NCBI GenBank assembly: GCA_046349085.1
Contig: JAXMDA010000008.1
Span: 62,001 to 126,000 of the forward strand
DNA from: JAJXWB01 sp046349085
GTDB lineage: Bacteria; Pseudomonadota; Alphaproteobacteria; Rhizobiales; Beijerinckiaceae
DNA: 64,000 nucleotides
Direction of reading: 5' to 3'
Shown here piece by piece: positions 27,109-35,283 of this stretch. A program made the translations under genes and the position numbers. The notes beneath the pieces are model-generated. The model had not been told where the DNA came from. It saw only the letters and a program-made list of their open reading frames with translations, and made no database searches. Positions within the stretch are counted from its first letter, which is position 1. Each line of letters begins with the position of its first letter.

Positions 27109-28281
27109 ATGGCGAATACGATCCCCGGCTCCCGGCCGGCGAACCCCAATTTTTCTTCCGGCCCCTGCGCCAAGCGCCCCGGCTGGTCCCTCGAAGCCCT
27201 GAAAGACGCGCCGCTCGGCCGGTCGCACCGCGCCAAGGTCGGCAAGGCCAAGCTCAAGCTCGCCATCGACCTGACGCGCGAGGTGCTGCAGGTTCCCGCC
27301 GGCTATCGCATCGGCATCGTGCCGGCGTCCGACACGGGCGCGGTGGAAATGGCGCTGTGGTCGCTGCTCGGCGCCCGCCCGGTCGATCTTCTGGCCTGGG
27401 AGAGTTTTGGCGAAGGCTGGGTGACCGACGTCGTCAAGCAATTGCAGCTCAAGGACGCGCGTACGCTGAAAGCCGGCTACGGCGAGATTCCGAACCTTGC
27501 CGACGTGAACTTCGACCATGACGTCGTCTTCACCTGGAACGGCACCACCTCGGGCGTGCGCGTCCCGAACGGCGACTGGATCAAGGCGGACCGCAAGGGC
27601 CTGACGATCTGCGACGCGACCTCGGCGGCTTTCGCGCAGAAGCTCGACTTCGCCAAGCTCGATGTCGTGACCTTCTCCTGGCAGAAGGCGCTCGGCGGCG
27701 AGGCGGCGCATGGCGTGCTCATCCTGTCGCCGCGCGCGGTGGAGCGGCTCGAGACCTACAAGCCGGCCTGGCCGATGCCGAAGATTTTCCGCATGACCAA
27801 GGGCGGCAAGCTGATCGAAGGCATTTTCGAGGGCGAGACGATCAACACGCCGTCGATGCTGTGCGTGGAGGATTACATCGACGCGCTGCAATGGGCGAAG
27901 TCGCTCGGCGGCCTCGATGCGCTTGTTTCGCGCGCTGACGCCAACACGAAGGCCATCGCCGACTGGAAAGCGAAGACGCCCTGGGTCGATTTCCTCGCCA
28001 AGAGCGCGGATATCCGCTCCAACACCAGCGTGTGCCTCAAGGTCGTCGATCCCGCGATCACGGCGCTGCCCGCCGACCAGCAGGCCGCCTTCGCCAAGCA
28101 GCTCGCCACGCTGCTCGAGAAGGAGAAGGTCGCCTACGACATCGGCGCCTATCGCGACGCCCCTCCGGGCCTGCGCATCTGGTGCGGCGCGACGGTGGAG
28201 AAGGCAGATGTCGAGAAGCTGACGCTCTGGCTCGACTGGGCGTTCGCGGAAGCCAAGGCCGGATTGGCCAAGGCGGCGTAA
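27109..28281 (+). CDS. serC: Phosphoserine aminotransferase
   Basis: SerC makes 3-phosphoserine from 3-phosphohydroxypyruvate and glutamate. The 390-residue protein is of the longer alphaproteobacterial type: NFSSGPCAKRPGW near residue 12, VPASDTGAVEMALW near 69, CDATSAAFAQ near 168 and the PLP lysine in VTFSWQKALGGEAAHG near 188-203. The ATG at 27109 is chosen because GAAAGGA (27094-27100) is 8 bases before it; the ATG at 27100 overlaps that signal. serA follows after a 109-base palindrome-filled gap. Confidence 0.95.
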   Translation: MANTIPGSRPANPNFSSGPCAKRPGWSLEALKDAPLGRSHRAKVGKAKLKLAIDLTREVLQVPAGYRIGIVPASDTGAVEMALWSLLGARPVDLLAWESFGEGWVTDVVKQLQLKDARTLKAGYGEIPNLADVNFDHDVVFTWNGTTSGVRVPNGDWIKADRKGLTICDATSAAFAQKLDFAKLDVVTFSWQKALGGEAAHGVLILSPRAVERLETYKPAWPMPKIFRMTKGGKLIEGIFEGETINTPSMLCVEDYIDALQWAKSLGGLDALVSRADANTKAIADWKAKTPWVDFLAKSADIRSNTSVCLKVVDPAITALPADQQAAFAKQLATLLEKEKVAYDIGAYRDAPPGLRIWCGATVEKADVEKLTLWLDWAFAEAKAGLAKAA

Positions 28282-28286
28282 TCCAT

Positions 28287-28358
28287 CCGGGACCGCCGGC
28301 CTCCGGCCGGCTCTTCAACATCATGCTGCGACTGCCGGCCGGAGGCCGGCGGTCCCGG
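28287..28358. repeat. Perfect 25-bp inverted repeat between serC and serA
   Basis: Arms 28287-28311 and 28334-28358 are exact reverse complements, starting CCGGGACCGCCGG on the left and ending CGGCGGTCCCGG on the right, with a 22-base loop. The gap is only 109 bases long and is inside the serC-serA unit. No second copy is in the window. Confidence 0.85.
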
Positions 28359-28390
28359 CTTTCCCCCAGTCATCGAGAGAGAGATACCCC

Positions 28391-29977
28391 ATGGCTCCTC
28401 GCGTACTCATTTCCGACGCCCTGTCGCCCGCCGCCGTCGCCATCTTCAAGGAGCGCGGCGTCGAGGTCGACTTCCAGCCGAACCTCGGCAAGGACAAGGA
28501 CAAGCTCGCCGCGATCATCGGCGACTACGACGGTCTCGCGATCCGCTCGGCGACCAAGGTCACCGCGAAAATCCTCGAGAACGCCAAGAAGCTGAAAGTC
28601 ATCGGCCGCGCCGGCATCGGCGTCGACAATGTCGACATTCCCGCCGCCACCGGCCGCGGCATAATCGTGATGAACACGCCCTTCGGCAATTCGATCACCA
28701 CCGCCGAGCACGCCATCGCCATGATGTTCGCGCTGGCGCGCGAGATCCCCGCCGCCGACGCCTCGACGCAGGCGGGCAAGTGGGAGAAGAACCGCTTCAT
28801 GGGCGTCGAGATCACCGGCAAGACGCTCGGCGTGATCGGCTGCGGCAATATCGGCTCGATCGTCGCCGACCGCGCCGTCGGCCTGCGGATGCGCGTCATC
28901 GCCTTCGATCCCTTCCTGTCGCCGGAGCGCGCCAAGGACATCGGCGTCGAGAAGGTCGAGCTCGAGGAGCTGCTCGCGCGCGCCGACATCATCACGCTGC
29001 ACACGCCGATGACGGCGCAGACCAAGAACATCCTGTCGGCGGAAAACATCGCCAGGACGAAGAAGGGCGTGCGCATCGTCAATTGCGCGCGCGGCGGCCT
29101 CGTCGACGAAGTCGCGCTCGCGGCCGCGCTCGATTCCGGCCATGTCGCCGGCGCGGCCTTCGACGTGTTCGTGGAAGAGCCGGCGACGAGCAATCCGCTG
29201 TTCGGTCGCGCCAACGTCGTCTGCACGCCGCACCTGGGGGCGGCGACGTCCGAGGCGCAGGAGAATGTCGCGCTGCAGGTGGCCGAGCAGATGTCGGATT
29301 ATCTGACGCGCGGCGCCATCTCCAACGCCGTGAACTTCCCGTCGATCACCGCGGAGGAGGCGCCGAAGCTGAAGCCGTTCATCGCGCTGGCCGAAAAGCT
29401 CGGCTCGTTTGCGGGCCAGCTCACCGAAAGCGGCATCAAGAAGGTGACGATCACCTACGAGGGCAATGTCGCGGAACTCAAGACCAAGGCGATCACGGCC
29501 GCGACCATCGCCGGCCTGCTGCGGCCGCTGCTGTCCGACGTCAACGTCGTCTCGGCGCCGGTCGTCGCCAAGGAGCGCGGCATCGCCATCGACGAAGTCA
29601 CGCGCGCCGCGCACGGCGACTACGAATCGCTCATCACGCTGTCGGTGACGACGGAACGGCAGGAGCGTTCGGTCGCCGGCACCGTTTTCCACGACGGCAA
29701 GCCGCGCATCGTCGACATCAAGGGCATCAAGGTCGATGCGGAATTCTGCCCGCACATGATCTACGTGACCAATGAGGACAAGCCCGGCTTCATCGGCCGC
29801 TTCGCCGGCCTGCTCGGCGACGCCAAGGTGAACATCGCCACCTTCGCGCTCGGCCGCGACCAGGAAGGCGGCTCGGCCATTGCGCTGGTGTCGGTGGACA
29901 GCGATCCGCCGGAGACGACGCTCGGCGAAATCCAGAAGCTGCCGGGCGTGAAGCAGGCGAAGGTTCTGGCGTTCTGA
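28391..29977 (+). CDS. serA: D-3-phosphoglycerate dehydrogenase
   Basis: SerA oxidises 3-phosphoglycerate, the first step of serine synthesis. The 528-residue protein is the long form: a catalytic domain, an NAD-binding fold with GVIGCGNIGS near residue 147, catalytic arginine in NCARGGLVDE near 235, glutamate in FVEEPA near 260 and histidine in CTPHLGAATSEAQ near 280, then the intervening ASB domain (about 315-450) and a C-terminal ACT domain (about 455-528) with DKPGFIGRFAGLLG, the likely serine-sensing site. It starts after AGAGAGATACCCC. Confidence 0.96.
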   Translation: MAPRVLISDALSPAAVAIFKERGVEVDFQPNLGKDKDKLAAIIGDYDGLAIRSATKVTAKILENAKKLKVIGRAGIGVDNVDIPAATGRGIIVMNTPFGNSITTAEHAIAMMFALAREIPAADASTQAGKWEKNRFMGVEITGKTLGVIGCGNIGSIVADRAVGLRMRVIAFDPFLSPERAKDIGVEKVELEELLARADIITLHTPMTAQTKNILSAENIARTKKGVRIVNCARGGLVDEVALAAALDSGHVAGAAFDVFVEEPATSNPLFGRANVVCTPHLGAATSEAQENVALQVAEQMSDYLTRGAISNAVNFPSITAEEAPKLKPFIALAEKLGSFAGQLTESGIKKVTITYEGNVAELKTKAITAATIAGLLRPLLSDVNVVSAPVVAKERGIAIDEVTRAAHGDYESLITLSVTTERQERSVAGTVFHDGKPRIVDIKGIKVDAEFCPHMIYVTNEDKPGFIGRFAGLLGDAKVNIATFALGRDQEGGSAIALVSVDSDPPETTLGEIQKLPGVKQAKVLAF

Positions 29978-29995
29978 TGTAGCGCCCCTCCCCAA

Positions 29996-30107
29996 CCCTC
30001 TCCCGCTTCGCGGGAGAGGGAGCGGGTTCGTGGCTTCAGACAGTCCCGAGATCGCAAACGCCTGCCGTCCCCTCTCCCGCGAAGCGGGGGGAGGGAAAGG
30101 GAGGGGG
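29996..30107. repeat. Intergenic repeat pair rich in CCCTCTCCCGC, family D
   Basis: Between the convergent ends of serA and the EamA gene, an 11-bp perfect hairpin (29996-30020, CCCTCTCCCGC / GCGGGAGAGGG, loop TTC) is followed about 50 bases later by a related imperfect hairpin (about 30070-30094). The outer sequences CCCTCCCC and GGGAGGGGG also face each other. It may end both transcripts. Confidence 0.7.
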
Positions 30108-31010
30108 TTACCGCGCCCGCTGCTCCGCGAGCCATATGCCCGCCAGCGTCAGGGCGAGCGCCAGCGCGTGATAGATGTGGAACTCCTCGCCGAGGATCAT
30201 CACCGCGAACAGCGCGCCGAAGATCGGCACGAGATTTGAGAACAGGCCGGCGCGGTTGGGGCCGATGAGCTCGACCGCGCGCATGTAGAGAAGCTGCGAG
30301 GCGAGCGAGGGGCCGAGCGCGACGAAGGTCAGCACGAGCCAGCCGGACGGCGTCGGCCAGTGGAAATTGCCGGTCGCGACTTCGCCCAGCATGAACGGAA
30401 ACGACGTGACGAGCGCGGCGAAGGCGAGCGCCGTGAAGAAGACGAGCGGCGGCAGCGGCGGCCGGTTGCGCAGGGAGAACGTGTAGCCCGCATAGAAGAC
30501 GCAGGCGATCAGAATGAGAATGTCGCCGTAGTTGAATTGCGTCTGAAGGATTTTCTGCGGCTCGCCGTGCGTGGCGATGAGCGACACGCCGACCAGCGTG
30601 ACCATCATGCCGACGATCTGCATCAGCGTCGGCCGCACGCCGACGAGCACGATGGACATGGCGAGCACCATCGGCGGGATCGACGATTGCAGCAGCGTGA
30701 TATTGACGGCGGTCGTGTAGTAGGCCGAGGCGTAGAACAGCACGGTGAAGCCGGTAAACCCGAACCCGGACATCAGCAGGATGCGCCAGCGATGCTTGTA
30801 GAGTTCGGCGCGGTTGTCGACGACCTGCCTGCGGAACGCGACCGCCAGCAGCACGCACACGGCAAGCCAGCGGATGAAGACGAGCGACATGGGCGTGACG
30901 CGCCCGACCGCGAGGCGCGACGCCACGCCGTTCCCGCCCCACAGCATGGTGGTGAGGATCATGAGGAGCCAGGCGCGGTCGTAGGCCCAATACGCAGTAC
31001 GTTTCAGCAA
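30108..31010 (-). CDS. EamA/DMT-family transporter
   Basis: This 300-residue inner membrane protein has about ten hydrophobic helices and the two repeated EamA halves: the first begins near WLLMILTTMLWGGNGVASR (residues 14-32), the second near YGDILILIACVFYAGYT, and the second half ends in NLVPIFGALFAVMILGEEF, a typical EamA helix-nine motif. Such proteins export amino acids or other metabolites; the substrate here cannot be told. It is convergent with serA and divergent from the DUF4139 gene, with no obvious partner. Confidence 0.9.
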   Translation of the reverse strand: MLKRTAYWAYDRAWLLMILTTMLWGGNGVASRLAVGRVTPMSLVFIRWLAVCVLLAVAFRRQVVDNRAELYKHRWRILLMSGFGFTGFTVLFYASAYYTTAVNITLLQSSIPPMVLAMSIVLVGVRPTLMQIVGMMVTLVGVSLIATHGEPQKILQTQFNYGDILILIACVFYAGYTFSLRNRPPLPPLVFFTALAFAALVTSFPFMLGEVATGNFHWPTPSGWLVLTFVALGPSLASQLLYMRAVELIGPNRAGLFSNLVPIFGALFAVMILGEEFHIYHALALALTLAGIWLAEQRAR

Positions 31011-31165
31011 GGCGAAAAGTTTCCGAGGGTGTGGGCGCGCACAATGCGCGACGAAGAGTCGCGCGTAAACCCTGCTAGCGTAAGCCTTGCGTCAGCCAAG
31101 CATTAGCCGCGAAAATTCCGCAAAGCGTCGACGTGATGGCGTTGTCACGAACGAGGGGAGACAAA

Positions 31166-32839
31166 ATGCGCACCTTTCTGCTGGCCGCCACCGCGCTTGC
31201 GCCGCTTGCGGCCACTGCGGCCCTTGCCGCCGATATCGAGGCGCGCTCGCGCATCGACCGCGTCACTGTCTATCCCGACGCCGCGCTCGTCACGCGCGTG
31301 ATGGAGGTCGAGCTGCCCGCAGGCGCGTCGAACGTCGTTCTGAGAGGTTTGCCGTATGCGCTCGATCCGGCCTCGCTGCGCGTGGCGGGCGAGGGATCTG
31401 CGGCCATCGGCGTCGGCGCGGTCGAAGCGCGGCTCGCGCCGGCCGATACGAAGCCGGATACGGCGATCGATGCGCGGCTCAAGGGGTTGCGCGCCGATCG
31501 CGAGGGCTGGCAGACGACGATCGACGCGCTGACGACGAAGAGCGACATGATCAAACGCTTCGCGCAGTCGTCGCCGGAAAAGCTTTCCGCCGAATCGAAG
31601 CCGCTCGAGATCGGCCAGTGGAACAACGCCTTCGATACGGTGGGCGCCGCGCTCGCCAAGGTCGGCGACGAATTGCGCGCGGCGCGCACGCGGGCGCGCG
31701 ACCTCGACGAGGAGATCAAGGCGGTCGAGGCGAGCCGTCCGCGCCAGCAGGCCAAACCGCCGATGCGCGACATTGCGATCGCGCTCGACGCCGCAGGTGC
31801 GACCAAGGCGAAACTCTCCGTGTCCTATCGCGTCAGCGGCGCCTCGTGGCGGCCAGCCTATGACGCCAAGCTCGACACGGGCGGCGCGGGAGGCAAGCCC
31901 GTGCTCGAACTCGTGCGCCGCGCGCAGATATTCCAGCGCACCGGCGAAGACTGGAGCGACGTGACGCTCGCGGTGTCGACAACGCGCGCATTGCGCGGCT
32001 CCCAGGCGCCGGACGTGCAGCCTGAGCGCATCGCGTTCTGGGAGCCGCCGATGCCGATGGCGTCCGGCGCCGCGCGCCCGGCGCCGATGGCCAAGTCGGC
32101 GCAGATGGACGCGGCGCGCTCGGCGCAGGAATCCGTTGCGCCCGCAGCGCCCCCGCCCGTGCAGGCGACGGAGCAGCAGAGCGTGCTGCAGGCCGACGCA
32201 TGGCAGGCGAATTTCGTCGTTCCCGGCCGCATCAGCGTGCCGGCCGACGGCGCCACCAAGAATTTTGCGCTGGGCGCCAAGCGCTACGAGCCGTCGCTGA
32301 TCATCAAGACCTCGCCTGCGCTCGATCCGACCGCCTATCTCGAGGCGCATCTGGAAAACAACGAAGACGCGCCGCTGCTGCCCGGTTCGGTGTCGGTGCA
32401 GCGCGACGGCGCCTTCGTCGGCCAGGGCGCGCTCGCGGCGGTCGCCCCCGGCGACGGCTTCGACCTCGGCTTCGGCGCCGACGATCGCGTGACGGTCGCG
32501 CGCGTTCCGGTGAAGCGCAAGGAGAACGAGCCGACCTGGTACAACCAGACCAAGATCGACCAGCGCGACTACAAGACGACCATCCGCAACCTTCACGATT
32601 TCCCGATCAAGGCTGTGGTGGTCGACCGCATTCCCTTCTCGGAGAACTCCGCCATCACGGTCGAGCAATTGCCGCAGACGACGCCGCCCACCGAAAAGCA
32701 GGTCGCCGACAAGCGCGGCGTCATGTCGTGGGCCTTCGATCTGAAGCCGCAGGAGCAGAAGGACATCCGCATCGCCTGGCGGATGAAGTGGCCGGCGGAT
32801 AGGGACGTAACGTTCCAGCCGGCGCCGGTTCCGAGGTAG
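31166..32839 (+). CDS. DUF4139 (MuiA-like) secreted protein
   Basis: The 557-residue protein has a signal peptide (1-22, ATAALAADI), an N-terminal DUF4140-like beta domain (about 25-110: SRIDRVTVYPDAALVTR), a helical coiled-coil region (about 110-200), and a large DUF4139 domain with SYRVSGASWRPAYDAKLD near 222-239 and AQIFQRTGEDWSDVTLAVST near 260-279. The C-terminus has WAFDLKPQEQKDIRIAWRMKWP. ATG 31166 follows GGGGAGACAAA. The molecular function of this family is not established; it is predicted periplasmic here. A Met/Pro/Ala-rich insertion at about 296-345 is probably disordered. Confidence 0.85.
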   Translation: MRTFLLAATALAPLAATAALAADIEARSRIDRVTVYPDAALVTRVMEVELPAGASNVVLRGLPYALDPASLRVAGEGSAAIGVGAVEARLAPADTKPDTAIDARLKGLRADREGWQTTIDALTTKSDMIKRFAQSSPEKLSAESKPLEIGQWNNAFDTVGAALAKVGDELRAARTRARDLDEEIKAVEASRPRQQAKPPMRDIAIALDAAGATKAKLSVSYRVSGASWRPAYDAKLDTGGAGGKPVLELVRRAQIFQRTGEDWSDVTLAVSTTRALRGSQAPDVQPERIAFWEPPMPMASGAARPAPMAKSAQMDAARSAQESVAPAAPPPVQATEQQSVLQADAWQANFVVPGRISVPADGATKNFALGAKRYEPSLIIKTSPALDPTAYLEAHLENNEDAPLLPGSVSVQRDGAFVGQGALAAVAPGDGFDLGFGADDRVTVARVPVKRKENEPTWYNQTKIDQRDYKTTIRNLHDFPIKAVVVDRIPFSENSAITVEQLPQTTPPTEKQVADKRGVMSWAFDLKPQEQKDIRIAWRMKWPADRDVTFQPAPVPR

Positions 32840-32870
32840 GCTGCGGACACGGTTTGCGCGAGGTTCGACG

Positions 32871-33515
32871 ATGCTGCCATTTCCTGCCGACATCTTCACC
32901 GAGCCGAGCGACGTTTCGCCCGACACGCTGGCGAACCTGGGGCCTTTGCGCAGGCTCGCCGGCGTGTGGCAGGCCGACAAGGGCGTTGACATCAATCCCA
33001 AGGCCGCGGGGCCGGAGCGGCGCGTGTTCCGCGAGCATATCCGGATGGAGCCGATCGACGCGCAGACCAACGGGCCGCAGCTCTTCTACGGCTTGCGCTA
33101 TCACATTCACATCAACACGCCGGCGGAGAAGATCACGTTTCACGACCAGGTCGGCTACTGGCTCTGGGAGCCGGCGACGGGCCTCGTCCTGCAGAGCGTG
33201 ACCATTCCGCGCGGGCAGGTTCTGCTCGCCGCCGGCCATGCCAGGCCAGACGACATGAAAATCTCGGTCGTGGCGACGCGCGGCGACACGCGCTACGGCA
33301 TCTGCTCGACGGAATTTCTGGACGAAGCGTTCCGCACGACCAACTATCGCTGCGATATCGCCTTCAACGCCGACGGGAGTTGGACCTATGCGATCGAGAC
33401 CGACCTCGTCGTTCACGGCGCGCCGTTCAACCATCACGACACAAATACGTTGCAGCGCGTGGCGTCGCCGGCGCCCAATCCGCTTGCCTTCGCCGCGCGG
33501 GTCGGCGGCGCCTGA
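32871..33515 (+). CDS. Nitrobindin-like haem-binding beta-barrel protein
   Basis: This 214-residue protein resembles the DUF1794/nitrobindin (THAP4 C-terminal) fold: LRRLAGVWQADKGVD near residue 26, YGLRYHIHI, FHDQVGYWLWEPATG near 90-104 and a C-terminal NHHDTNTLQRV, a position close to the haem-ligating histidine of this family. No signal peptide is seen. It starts 31 bases after the DUF4139 gene and is probably co-transcribed. A role with haem, NO or peroxynitrite is possible but unproven. Confidence 0.75.
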   Translation: MLPFPADIFTEPSDVSPDTLANLGPLRRLAGVWQADKGVDINPKAAGPERRVFREHIRMEPIDAQTNGPQLFYGLRYHIHINTPAEKITFHDQVGYWLWEPATGLVLQSVTIPRGQVLLAAGHARPDDMKISVVATRGDTRYGICSTEFLDEAFRTTNYRCDIAFNADGSWTYAIETDLVVHGAPFNHHDTNTLQRVASPAPNPLAFAARVGGA

Positions 33516-33604
33516 ACCGCGCCGGGCCAAAGCGCACAGCGGGCGTCTTGCGAATGGCGTAAGATGATCGTGTGACCGAATCGTTTCCGAAGGGGGGAGC
33601 GGCC

Positions 33605-34660
33605 ATGTTCGCCGGGTTCAGCATTTTCGCCGTCGCCGTCGTCGTGCTCGTCGTGCTCACGTTGATGATGGGCGTGCGGCAGGTGCCGCAGGGCTACAAT
33701 TACACCGTCGAGCGCTTCGGCAAGTACAACACCACGCTGCAGCCGGGGCTTGCGCTCATCCTCCCGTGGATCGACCGCATCGGCCGGCGCATGAACATGA
33801 TGGAGCAGGTGCTCGACGTGCCCTCGCAGGAGGTCATCACGCGCGACAACGCCACCGTCACCGTCGACGGCGTCGTGTTCTTCCAGGTGCTGGACGCCCC
33901 GCGCGCCTCCTACGAAGTCGCCAATCTCGAGCTCGCGCTGCTCAATCTCATCATGACCAATATCCGCACGGTCATGGGCTCGATGGATCTCGACCAGTTG
34001 CTGTCGCATCGCGACGAGATCAACCAGCGCCTGCTCGGCGTCGTCGACCAGGCGGTCGAGCCGTGGGGCGTGAAAGCGAACCGCATCGAGATCAAGGATA
34101 TCGTGCCGCCGAAGGACCTCGTGGATTCCATGGCGCGGCAGATGAAGGCGGAACGCGAGAAGCGCGCGAACATTCTGGAGGCCGAAGGCCTGCGGCAGGC
34201 GGAAATCCTGCGCGCGGAAGGGCGCAAGCAATCCGTGGTGCTCGACGCGGAGGGCCGCAAGGAGGCCGCCTTCCGCGACGCCGAGGCGCGCGAGCGCTCC
34301 GCGCAGGCCGAAGCCGAGGCGACGCGCATGGTGTCGCAGGCGATCGCGGCCGGCGACATTGCCGCGCTCAATTATTTCGTCGCGGAAAAATACGTGCGCG
34401 CGCTCGACGATTTCGCGAAGTCGCCGAACCAGAAGACCTTCATCCTGCCGATGGATCTCGCGGGGCTCGCGGGCTCGATCGGCGGCATCGCGGAAATCGC
34501 GCGCTCGGCGATGGGCGAATCGGCGTCCGACGACGCGCGCCGGCCGCGCGCGAGCGCCGTTCCGTCGCAACAGGCGCAAGGGCAGGCCCGCCCTCCCGCG
34601 CGGCCGCCCGCGCCGCCCTCCGGTCCCTGGGGCGGCGGCAATCCGCCTGCGGGAGCCTGA
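33605..34660 (+). CDS. qmcA: SPFH/Band 7 protein, QmcA type
   Basis: This 351-residue stomatin-like protein has an N-terminal membrane helix (about 3-23), the SPFH domain (about 24-200: GYNYTVERFGKYN, VPSQEVITRDNATVTVDGV, MGSMDLDQLLSHRDEIN), a charged Ala/Glu coiled coil (about 180-240) and a proline-rich tail. The ATG at 33605 has GGGGGGAG 5-6 bases upstream; a GTG at 33572 is less likely. It overlaps functionally with NfeD, four bases downstream. Such pairs form membrane microdomain scaffolds and sit with FtsH, which is also encoded in this window. Confidence 0.92.
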   Translation: MFAGFSIFAVAVVVLVVLTLMMGVRQVPQGYNYTVERFGKYNTTLQPGLALILPWIDRIGRRMNMMEQVLDVPSQEVITRDNATVTVDGVVFFQVLDAPRASYEVANLELALLNLIMTNIRTVMGSMDLDQLLSHRDEINQRLLGVVDQAVEPWGVKANRIEIKDIVPPKDLVDSMARQMKAEREKRANILEAEGLRQAEILRAEGRKQSVVLDAEGRKEAAFRDAEARERSAQAEAEATRMVSQAIAAGDIAALNYFVAEKYVRALDDFAKSPNQKTFILPMDLAGLAGSIGGIAEIARSAMGESASDDARRPRASAVPSQQAQGQARPPARPPAPPSGPWGGGNPPAGA

Positions 34661-34663
34661 CCC

Positions 34664-35104
34664 ATGCCGGCCACGCTCTACGCGCCTTTCGCCTGGATGG
34701 TGCTCGGCCTCGCGCTCTGCGGGGCGGAGATTTTCGTTCCCGGGGCCTTCCTGCTCTGGATCGGCCTTGCGGCGGTCGCGCTCGGCCTGTTCGAACTGCT
34801 CGTCCCCATACCCTTCGAATGGAGCCTGCTGGTCTTTGCCGCGCTCGCCGTCGGGTTTTCGTTCGTCGGCCGCAAGGTCTACGGCGGGTTGACGACCTCG
34901 ACGGATTCCGGCCTCAACAGCCGCGCCGCCGCGCTCGTCGGGCGCGAGTTCACGCTGATCGAGCCGATCGTGGCGGGCGAGGGCAAGGCGAAGGTGCTGG
35001 ACAGCGTGTGGCGCGTGCGCGGCGCCGACGCGCCGGCCGGCAGCCGCGTGCGCGTGACGGGCGTCGCCGCGCAGGGGTTGGTGCTCACAGTCGAGCCGGT
35101 GTAG
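34664..35104 (+). CDS. NfeD-family membrane protein (short form)
   Basis: This 146-residue partner of the upstream SPFH protein has two or three membrane helices (about 7-70, including CGAEIFVPGAFLLWIGLAA) and a C-terminal OB-fold domain (about 88-146: RAAALVGREFTLIEPIVAGEGKAKVLDSVWRVRG is its span; ALVGREF and WRVRG are the marks). The start codon is 3 bases after the qmcA stop, so translation is coupled. It lacks the ClpP-like protease part of long NfeD proteins. Confidence 0.92.
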   Translation: MPATLYAPFAWMVLGLALCGAEIFVPGAFLLWIGLAAVALGLFELLVPIPFEWSLLVFAALAVGFSFVGRKVYGGLTTSTDSGLNSRAAALVGREFTLIEPIVAGEGKAKVLDSVWRVRGADAPAGSRVRVTGVAAQGLVLTVEPV

Positions 35105-35134
35105 CCGGTCAGAAATTGCGCGACAGCCTCGCCT

Positions 35135-35227
35135 GTCATCCCGGACGGCCGAAGGCCGATCCGGGATCCAGCCCGAGGCGCCTGTGCGCTGGATCCCGGC
35201 TCTCCGCTTCGCTGCGGCCGGGATGAC
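35135..35227. repeat. Palindromic intergenic repeat, family C (copy 2)
   Basis: The ends are GTCATCCCGGACGG and CGGCCGGGATGAC, with GGCCGAAGGCC and the inner arms GATCCGGGATCCAG / CTGGATCCCGG. It fills the gap between the convergent NfeD and DUF882 genes and is the cleanest copy in the window. Confidence 0.85.
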
Positions 35228-35283
35228 GGCGGTTCACGATTCAGAATTCCCGGCCAGACTTGCAGGACGAGGGTTAGAGGAAC

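Noticed and set aside
26008..27891. A 627-codon minus-strand frame
   Set aside because: It crosses an outer membrane protein gene, a terminator, the serC leader and serC, which are all supported on the plus strand.
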